Source: Candidatus Competibacteraceae bacterium (GTDB lineage: Bacteria > Pseudomonadota > Gammaproteobacteria > Competibacterales > Competibacteraceae). From it: DNA of 13,970 nt. The DNA lies in the NCBI GenBank assembly GCA_012032855.1, contig JAAUQA010000028.1, positions 1-13,970 on the forward strand, read 5' to 3'. Both the position numbers and the translations under genes were made by a program. Positions 8,948-13,970 of the stretch are shown here, piece after piece. The notes under the pieces are model-generated. The model ran no database searches and had not been told where the DNA came from. It saw nothing but the letters and a program-made list of their open reading frames with translations. Position 1 is the stretch's first letter. Each line of letters starts with the position of its first letter.

Positions 8948-9061
8948 TTAACCCTGTCTTTGCTTGTGGCGAGCATTCGAACAAATGATTCGAATAACAC
9001 CACGGCGACGGATTACTTTGCAGTTACGACAAATCTTGGTCACTGAAGCACGTACTTTCAT
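8948..9061 (-). CDS. rpmJ: 50S ribosomal protein L36
   Basis: This 37-residue gene is easy to miss because of its size. It reads [20 protein letters not shown], then [17 protein letters not shown] and TAA. The zinc-ribbon ligands are Cys11, Cys14, Cys27 and His32, so this is the zinc-binding form of L36. AGGAG lies 8 bases before the ATG. It sits between secY and rpsM, the usual last gene of the spc operon. L36 stabilises 23S rRNA folding in the large subunit. Confidence 0.97.
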   Translation of the reverse strand: MKVRASVTKICRNCKVIRRRGVIRIICSNARHKQRQG

Positions 9062-9132
9062 GGGTAATTCTCCTGAATCAACGGCGCTGCCATTGAGGGT
9101 GTAAACAGTGTACTCACTGATGCGTGGCAGTA

Positions 9133-10470
9133 TCAGCGTAATAGACCAGGACCGCCCTGGCCTTTGCCGAGGCCGGATTTCTTCATCAAACTTTCATACT
9201 GATGAGACATTAAGTGCGCTTGTACCTGAGCCATGAAATCCATCACCACCACAACGATGATCAGCAAGGACGTACCGCCGAAGTAGAAAGGGACATTCCA
9301 ATAAAGAATCAAAAACTCCGGCATCAAACAAACCGCTGTGATGTAAAGCGCGCCTACCATAGTCAGTCGCGTCAGCACTTTATCGATGTAGCTGGCGGTT
9401 TGTACCCCCGGCCGAATACCGGGAATGAAAGCGCCTGATTTTTTCAACTGATCCGCCGTCTCTTTGGAGTTAAACACCAAAGCGGTATAGAAAAAACAGA
9501 AAAATATGATCAAGCCGGCATACATCCCCACATATAACGGCTGACCCGGAGACAAGGTCGAACTGATGTCGGCCAACCACTCCATGCCGGGGGCATTGCC
9601 GAACCAACTGCCCAGAGTCGCCGGAAACAAAATCAAGCTGGAGGCGAAGATCGGCGGAATCACCCCGGACATATTCAGTTTTAGTGGTAAATGACTGCTT
9701 TGCGCAGCGTATAAGCGTCGCCCCTGCTGGCGTTTGGCGTAGTTCACCGTAATTCGCCGCTGGCCGCGTTCGACAAACACGACAAAAGCCGTTACCGCTA
9801 ACGCGAGCGCCAGTAAGAACAACACCAACAGGGCATGTAGTTCCCCGACACGAGCCAGCTCTAGAGTACCGCCGACCGCGTTCGGTAAACCCGCCACGAT
9901 ACCCGCAAAGATAATCATGGAGATGCCGTTACCAATACCGCGTTCGGTGACTTGTTCACCCAACCACATCAAAAAGATGGTGCCCGTAACCAAGGTGACT
10001 GCTGCCGTGAAGACAAACGGAACCCCCGGAGAGATGACTACTGACGCCCCCCCGATGACCTGGTTCTGCAAGGCGATACTGACCCCGATCGATTGGAAAG
10101 TGGCTAGCACGACTGTTAAATAACGAGTGTACTGAGTTATCTTACGACGACCGGAATTGCCTTCCTTTTTGAGCTGCTCCAGTGTCGGCACCACAACCGA
10201 CATGAGTTGCATAATGATGGATGCCGAAATGTACGGCATGATGCCGAGAGCAAAAATACTCAATCGGCTCAAGGCCCCCCCGGAGAACATGTTAAACATG
10301 TCCAGAATGGTGCCCCGTTGTTGATCGAACAACTGCGCCATCGCATTAGGATCAATGCCGGGTACCGGAATATGCGTACCGATACGAAAAACGACCAACG
10401 CGCCCAACAGGAACAGCAACCGTTGGCGTAGCTCAGTCATCTTCCCAAGATTGGGCAAAGGGGAGGCCAT
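9133..10470 (-). CDS. secY: Protein translocase channel subunit SecY
   Basis: SecY forms the protein-conducting channel of the inner membrane, with SecE and SecG, and receives preproteins from SecA or ribosomes. The 445 residues match the family and show about ten hydrophobic segments. Key stretches: [20 protein letters not shown] (TM1), [20 protein letters not shown] (plug region and TM2), GERV-like [25 protein letters not shown] in cytosolic loop 4, and [22 protein letters not shown] in loop 5, where Arg353 corresponds to E. coli Arg357, needed for SecA-driven transport. It starts 11 bases after the restored rplO stop, with only a weak ribosome binding site, which suggests translational coupling. 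No defects are seen. Confidence 0.97.
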   Translation of the reverse strand: MASPLPNLGKMTELRQRLLFLLGALVVFRIGTHIPVPGIDPNAMAQLFDQQRGTILDMFNMFSGGALSRLSIFALGIMPYISASIIMQLMSVVVPTLEQLKKEGNSGRRKITQYTRYLTVVLATFQSIGVSIALQNQVIGGASVVISPGVPFVFTAAVTLVTGTIFLMWLGEQVTERGIGNGISMIIFAGIVAGLPNAVGGTLELARVGELHALLVLFLLALALAVTAFVVFVERGQRRITVNYAKRQQGRRLYAAQSSHLPLKLNMSGVIPPIFASSLILFPATLGSWFGNAPGMEWLADISSTLSPGQPLYVGMYAGLIIFFCFFYTALVFNSKETADQLKKSGAFIPGIRPGVQTASYIDKVLTRLTMVGALYITAVCLMPEFLILYWNVPFYFGGTSLLIIVVVVMDFMAQVQAHLMSHQYESLMKKSGLGKGQGGPGLLR

Positions 10471-10481
10471 TGCGTACTCGA

Positions 10482-10914
10482 TTACTCTTGAATACTGCCG
10501 CCCGCTGCTTCTACAGCAGCACGAGCGCCTTTGGTCAAAGCCAACCCTTGCTCAACGTGACCGCTTTTCCAGGGTGCCGGATGCGATCACTTTGACACGT
10601 TTGGTGAATGCGGGAACGATGTTGGCGGTTATCAGCACATTCAAATCGATCACGTCGGCATTGACGCGGGCTAACTCATGCAGGCGTACCTCGGCAGTAT
10701 CCTTGCGTTTTAACGAACGGAAGCCGCGTTTCGGCAACCGCCTTTGCAGCGGCATTTGCCCGCCCTCGAAACCTACTTTGAAACCGCCCGCGCGCGAGAG
10801 TTGACCTTTATGTCCCCGGCCGCAGGTCTTGCCGAGTCCGGAGCCGATACCACGGCCTACTCGCTTTGCTGACGGTCGGCTCCCCGGAACCGGCTTGAGG
10901 TCATTCAGACGCAT
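10482..10914 (-). CDS. rplO: 50S ribosomal protein L15 (C-terminus in another frame)
   Basis: L15 is a late assembly protein of the large subunit. The N-terminal part is typical: [52 protein letters not shown]. As read, the frame ends at TGA 10552 after GTLEKRSR, about 22 residues short. The other frame then gives [20 protein letters not shown] and ends SIQE-TAA at 10482. Two missing G on the coding strand, near 10564 and 10556, would give [16 protein letters not shown] and a protein of 144 residues, exactly the E. coli length. The start ATG 10914 (MRLN, as in E. coli) has GGAGG 7 bases upstream, inside the end of rpmD; a TTG at 10920 is an unlikely alternative. Most likely a sequence error rather than a truncated protein. 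Confidence 0.94.
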
Positions 10915-10916
10915 GG

Positions 10917-11099
10917 TCAAGCCTCCTCGACTTTAAGCAGATAGGATACTTTATTCATCATGCCGCGGTTCTCAGGCGTATCAGCAACGATTACACTCTG
11001 ATGCATACGTCGCAATCCCAAACCACGAACACAAGACTTATGCGCCGAAAGACGCCCGTTGAAGCTTTTGATCAACGTCACTTTTACTTTGGCAGTCAT
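10917..11099 (-). CDS. rpmD: 50S ribosomal protein L30
   Basis: L30 is a small large-subunit protein with a ferredoxin-like fold. The 60-residue frame [20 protein letters not shown] through [20 protein letters not shown] to [11 protein letters not shown] is typical in sequence and length. An upstream in-frame start at 11222 lies inside rpsE and is not used; ATG 11099 is chosen because it is just 2 bases after the rpsE stop and matches the family start. Its stop is 2 bases before the rplO ATG. Tight packing suggests coupled translation. Confidence 0.95.
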   Translation of the reverse strand: MTAKVKVTLIKSFNGRLSAHKSCVRGLGLRRMHQSVIVADTPENRGMMNKVSYLLKVEEA

Positions 11100-11101
11100 G
11101 A

Positions 11102-11605
11102 TTACAAAATTTCTTCCAGGGACTTGCCCCGTTTGGCAGCCATGTAATCGGGTGAGAGCATTTGGCCCAGGCCGCGAATCGTCGCCCGAACCACATTGAT
11201 GGGATTGCGGGAACCAATACATTTGGCCAACACATCGCGAACACCAACCACCTCGAACACCGCTCGCATCGCACCGCCGGCAATAATACCAGTACCCTCG
11301 GAAGCCGGCAGAATATGAACATGGGCTGCGCCGTGTCGGGCGGTCATCGCGTATTGCAGCGTGCTGCCTTTCAAAGGAACGCTGATCATGTTGCGGCGTG
11401 CTTTCTCCATTGCTTTTTGAATAGCCAGAGGCACCTCACGCGCTTTACCGTAACCCATTCCGACTCGACCATTACCATCGCCGACCACAGTCAACGCGGT
11501 GAAACCAAATTGCCGGCCCCCTTTAACTACTTTAGCGACCCGGTTGACCGCGATCAGTTTCTCGTTGAGACCGTCACTACTTTGTGTTTCGACATTTGTT
11601 GCCAT
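11102..11605 (-). CDS. rpsE: 30S ribosomal protein S5
   Basis: S5 sits at the mRNA entry channel and affects decoding accuracy and helicase action. The 167 residues match E. coli. The N-terminal double-stranded-RNA-binding-type domain has [20 protein letters not shown] and [19 protein letters not shown]; this loop is where spectinomycin-resistance changes occur, and no such change is evident here. The C-terminal domain has [20 protein letters not shown] and [16 protein letters not shown]. It lies 11 bases after rplR and 2 before rpmD. It is intact. Confidence 0.97.
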   Translation of the reverse strand: MATNVETQSSDGLNEKLIAVNRVAKVVKGGRQFGFTALTVVGDGNGRVGMGYGKAREVPLAIQKAMEKARRNMISVPLKGSTLQYAMTARHGAAHVHILPASEGTGIIAGGAMRAVFEVVGVRDVLAKCIGSRNPINVVRATIRGLGQMLSPDYMAAKRGKSLEEIL

Positions 11606-11616
11606 CGGCTGAACCT

Positions 11617-11970
11617 TTAAAATTGCAAGCCGGCTTCGCGAGCCGCATCTGCTAACGCCTTGATGCGTCCGTGATATTTAAAACCTGAGCGATCAAACGC
11701 AACCACGGTGACACCAGCCTCTAGGGTTTTGGCCGCAATCGCTTTTCCAATAGCGCGTGCGGCTTCCACATTGCCGGTGCTGCTCAGATCTTCCCGCACA
11801 GCCTTTTGTACCGTAGACGCTGTTGCGACCACATGCCCGCCATCGGGAGCAATCACTTGAGCGTAAATATGACGCGGGGTGCGATGAACGCAGAGTCGAT
11901 GGACACCCAGTTCCCGAATTTTCATCCGGGTTCGCAAGCCGCGCCGTAAACGTGCTGCTTTCTTATCCAT
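11617..11970 (-). CDS. rplR: 50S ribosomal protein L18
   Basis: L18 binds 5S rRNA with L5 and L25 and helps place it in the central protuberance. The 117 residues equal the E. coli length. Seen: [20 protein letters not shown] with a basic N-terminus, [16 protein letters not shown], and the C-terminal [20 protein letters not shown] plus EAGLQF tail. It begins 3 bases after the rplF stop codon and ends 11 bases before rpsE. No irregularity. Confidence 0.97.
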   Translation of the reverse strand: MDKKAARLRRGLRTRMKIRELGVHRLCVHRTPRHIYAQVIAPDGGHVVATASTVQKAVREDLSSTGNVEAARAIGKAIAAKTLEAGVTVVAFDRSGFKYHGRIKALADAAREAGLQF

Positions 11971-11973
11971 GGC

Positions 11974-12507
11974 TTACTTCTTCTTCGCCTCTTTCAGAAT
12001 GATCGTTTCATTGGCGTAGCGCACACCCTTTCCTTTATAAGGATTCGGTGGGCGGTAGGCCCGTATCTTGGCGGCGACTTCACCCACTTGCTGTTTGTCG
12101 ATCCCGCGCACTACGATCTCGGTTTGGCTGGGCGTTTCGAGACTGACTCCGGTGGGTACCTTGAATTCAACCGGATGGGAAAATCCGAGGCTCAAATTCA
12201 ACATATCACCCTGCAACTGCGCGCGATATCCTACCCCGACCAACTGCAAGCGCCGCTCGAAGCCTTGATCAGTGCCGATCACCATATTATTGACCAACGC
12301 CCGCATAGTACCTGCCATAGCCCGATGCTCTGCAGCTTCAGAGCGCGGCACGACCTGCAATTCGCTGCCTTCTTGAACCACACTGACATGGGGGTGCAAG
12401 GCCAGCTCCATAGAACCCTTTTTCCCTTTAATCGCAACTTGTTGACCACCGATGGAGACTTGTACCCCGGCAGGAATGCTGATCGGTTTTCTAGCAATAC
12501 GAGACAT
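11974..12507 (-). CDS. rplF: 50S ribosomal protein L6
   Basis: L6 lies near the sarcin-ricin loop and the factor-binding site of the large subunit. It is 177 residues long, as in E. coli. It starts MSRIARKPISIPAGVQVSI and has two repeated alpha/beta domains. The second domain carries LQLVGVGYRAQLQGDMLNLS and GFSHPVEFKVPTGVSLE, followed by IRAYRPPNPYKGKGVRYANE and a Lys-rich tail KEAKKK. The gene follows rpsH by 15 bases and precedes rplR by 3. Intact. Confidence 0.97.
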   Translation of the reverse strand: MSRIARKPISIPAGVQVSIGGQQVAIKGKKGSMELALHPHVSVVQEGSELQVVPRSEAAEHRAMAGTMRALVNNMVIGTDQGFERRLQLVGVGYRAQLQGDMLNLSLGFSHPVEFKVPTGVSLETPSQTEIVVRGIDKQQVGEVAAKIRAYRPPNPYKGKGVRYANETIILKEAKKK

Positions 12508-12522
12508 GGCAAATTCCTCTCC

Positions 12523-12918
12523 TTAGGCGACAATACAAAGCACTTCGCCGCCATAACCGGCAGCGCGCGCGGCGCGATCACTGACAACTCCCTGAGAGGT
12601 AGAGATGATCGCCACGCCCAGTCCCCCCATCACTTTGGGAAGTTCGCTTTTGCCCTTGAATACCCGTAAGCCTGGTCGGCTGATGCGCTGAAGTTTAGCT
12701 ATCACCGGTTTCCCCAGGTAATACCGGAGGAGGATGGTGAGGTTACGTTTATTATCAGCCTCAGCAACGCTGAAGTCGGCGATATAGCCTTCCTGTTTCA
12801 GTACTTCAGCGATAGCGACCTTGACGGTCGATGATGGCATTATCACTTGTGTTTTTGTTGCGGCTTGCGCGTTGCGTATTCGCGTCAACATATCCGCAAT
12901 CGGGTCGGTCATGCTCAT
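12523..12918 (-). CDS. rpsH: 30S ribosomal protein S8
   Basis: S8 is a primary 16S rRNA-binding protein and, in E. coli, the translational repressor of the spc operon, acting at the rplE start. The 131 residues match E. coli closely: [51 protein letters not shown], and [20 protein letters not shown] ending VLCIVA. An AGGAGG lies 13 bases before ATG 12918, a little far but clear. A 90-base spacer separates it from rpsN, the longest gap within the spc part of the cluster; it holds only a weak imperfect hairpin. Confidence 0.97.
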   Translation of the reverse strand: MSMTDPIADMLTRIRNAQAATKTQVIMPSSTVKVAIAEVLKQEGYIADFSVAEADNKRNLTILLRYYLGKPVIAKLQRISRPGLRVFKGKSELPKVMGGLGVAIISTSQGVVSDRAARAAGYGGEVLCIVA

Positions 12919-13008
12919 GGGAAAAGAACTGCCTCCTGATCAGGATCGTGTTGTCAGGCAAAAACGCCCAACAAGTCTGGATCTACAGAGATTCGTAAGG
13001 TTCATTGC

Positions 13009-13314
13009 CTACCAACTGGCCTTGCGTAGACCCGGAACATCGCCGCGCATAGCCGCCTCGCGTAGCTTGTTGCGGCTTAATCCGAACTTGCGGTAATACC
13101 CGCGAGGTCGTCCCGTCAAGCGACAGCGATTGTGCAAACGCACCGGGCTGGCGTTACGTGGTAATTCCTGCAATTTCAGCTGCGCTTCTCGACGTTCCTC
13201 TTCAGGAAAGTGCAAGATTCGCGATAATCGTCTTAAATTCAGCACGCTTAGCCGCATTTCGCTCGACCAACCGCGCTCGTTTCAACTCCCGATGAATGAT
13301 GGATTTTTTGCCAT
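13009..13314 (-). CDS. rpsN: 30S ribosomal protein S14 (two frameshifts in the N-terminal third)
   Basis: S14 is a late-binding protein of the small-subunit head. From ATG 13314 the frame reads M-A-K-N-P and stops within ten codons. Adding one A to the run at 13304-13309 gives [20 protein letters not shown] then [17 protein letters not shown] second shift near 13203-13210 is needed to enter the frame [40 protein letters not shown] and the end GLRKASW. Adding one A and removing one base at the second site gives 101 residues, the E. coli length. It is the longer proteobacterial form without the CxxC zinc sites. The start is supported by its place 10 bases after the rplE stop and by the family N-terminus MAK. 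Since S14 is essential, sequence error is the leading explanation. The intact-looking downstream frame alone would start at Met 13257, which is not credible. Confidence 0.93.
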
Positions 13315-13324
13315 GGCGTTACTG

Positions 13325-13864
13325 TCAGTTCCTGAAGGGAAAATTAAAAGCAGCGAGCAATGCTCGCCCTTCTTCGTCAGTCCGCGCCGAGGTGGTAATG
13401 GCTATGTCTAAGCCGCGGATGGTATCGATGCGGTCATAATCAATTTCCGGGAAAATGATCTGTTCGCGCACACCTAAACTGTAATTACCGCGGCCATCGA
13501 ACGATTTGGCGCTAAATCCCCTAAAGTCGCGGGTACGCGGGATAGCGATATTGATCAAACGATCCAGAAACTCGTACATGCGTTCCCGACGTAACGTGAC
13601 CATGCAACCGATCGGCCAACCGTCGCGAATCTTGAAACCGGCAATTGATTTTCGCGCCCGGGTGACAACGGGTTTTTGGCCAGCAATTGCCGTCATGTCA
13701 CTGACCGCGTTATCCATAATTTTCTTATCCCCGACCGCCTCGCCAACGCCCATATTTAGCGTGACTTTGAGAATCCGCGGGATTTGCATTTCATTACGGT
13801 AAGCGAATTGCTCCTTGAGCTCCGGCATTACCGTTTCACGATAATATTGCTGCAACCTGACCAT
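13325..13864 (-). CDS. rplE: 50S ribosomal protein L5
   Basis: L5 binds 5S rRNA in the central protuberance and contacts P-site tRNA. The 179 residues match the E. coli length. Seen: [35 protein letters not shown], the loop [40 protein letters not shown] and [19 protein letters not shown]. It ends FNFPFRN. A start ATG at 13864 lies 11 bases after the rplX stop, with AAGG upstream. In E. coli the S8 repressor site overlaps this start; I could not fold a convincing equivalent by eye. Confidence 0.97.
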   Translation of the reverse strand: MVRLQQYYRETVMPELKEQFAYRNEMQIPRILKVTLNMGVGEAVGDKKIMDNAVSDMTAIAGQKPVVTRARKSIAGFKIRDGWPIGCMVTLRRERMYEFLDRLINIAIPRTRDFRGFSAKSFDGRGNYSLGVREQIIFPEIDYDRIDTIRGLDIAITTSARTDEEGRALLAAFNFPFRN

Positions 13865-13875
13865 GCTAACGCACC

Positions 13876-13970
13876 TTACACATCGACTACTTCGTTATCC
13901 GCTTTGAAATAACGCACCTTACGACCGTCCTCCAGGGTACGAAAACCCACCCGACTTCCCTTGCCGGTAC
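13876..13970 (-). CDS. rplX: 50S ribosomal protein L24, C-terminal end (partial)
   Basis: The last 30 or so codons of a gene enter from the right edge on the minus strand: [20 protein letters not shown] then [10 protein letters not shown] and TAA at 13876-13878. The RVGF-x-x-x-DG-x-K-V-R-(F/Y)-F-K pattern is the C-terminus of L24, and its place directly before rplE is the standard spc order. L24 is an assembly-initiating protein of the large subunit. The N-terminal two thirds are outside the window. Confidence 0.9.
   Translation of the reverse strand, partial: TGKGSRVGFRTLEDGRKVRYFKADNEVVDV

Noticed and set aside
9106..9119. Hairpin CAGTG-AGTA-CACTG after secY as a terminator
   Set aside because: The stem is only 5 base pairs and no proper U-tract follows; rpmJ comes next in the usual operon.
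12088..12669. 193-codon plus-strand open frame across rplF and rpsH
   Set aside because: It is antisense to two intact ribosomal genes, with no recognisable protein features.
13850..13890. S8 repressor-binding site at the rplE start
   Set aside because: Known in E. coli, but I could not fold a helix-21-like structure from this sequence.
1..13970. Pseudogene cluster from genome decay
   Set aside because: The damage is limited to single-base indels with conserved sequence on both sides, and hits essential genes; decay would also leave substitutions and larger deletions.

Overview
The window comes from a gammaproteobacterium of mid-range G+C. It is a housekeeping segment. Evidence for the assignment: the spc and alpha ribosomal gene order, a gammaproteobacterial-type S14 without zinc cysteines, a YajR-type MFS protein with a C-terminal ferredoxin-like domain, and the uvrA / MFS / ssb cluster close to rplQ, an arrangement I recall from Pseudomonas. 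I cannot name the genus.

Layout. Positions 1-4595 hold uvrA (minus strand, running off the left edge), a yajR-like MFS transporter (plus) and ssb (plus). Positions 4641-5961 hold two minus-strand genes: a SlyB-like glycine-zipper lipoprotein and an S-adenosylmethionine hydrolase of the former DUF62 family. A strong intrinsic terminator (5971-5996) closes the ribosomal operon. From 6015 to the right edge everything is on the minus strand. In transcription order it reads rplX (partial), rplE, rpsN, rpsH, rplF, rplR, rpsE, rpmD, rplO, secY, rpmJ, rpsM, rpsK, rpsD, rpoA, rplQ. This is the spc operon joined to the alpha operon, with short spacers throughout, and it supplies ribosomal proteins, the SecY translocon channel and the RNA polymerase alpha subunit.

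The most notable feature is not a new system but a pattern of damage. Five of the genes (uvrA, yajR, ssb, rplO, rpsN) are interrupted by one-base insertions or deletions, mostly in short homopolymers. In each case the other frame continues as normal, conserved protein, and correcting the indel restores the expected length (L15 144 aa, S14 101 aa). Since ssb, rpsN and rplO are normally essential, I read these as sequencing or assembly indels rather than pseudogenes. Raw reads are needed to exclude true slippage or programmed frameshifting. uvrA also has a conserved GPGAG-type stretch replaced by what looks like a compensated double frameshift.

I found no mobile element, CRISPR array, tRNA, rRNA or defence system. 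No gene-free stretch exceeds about 105 bases.
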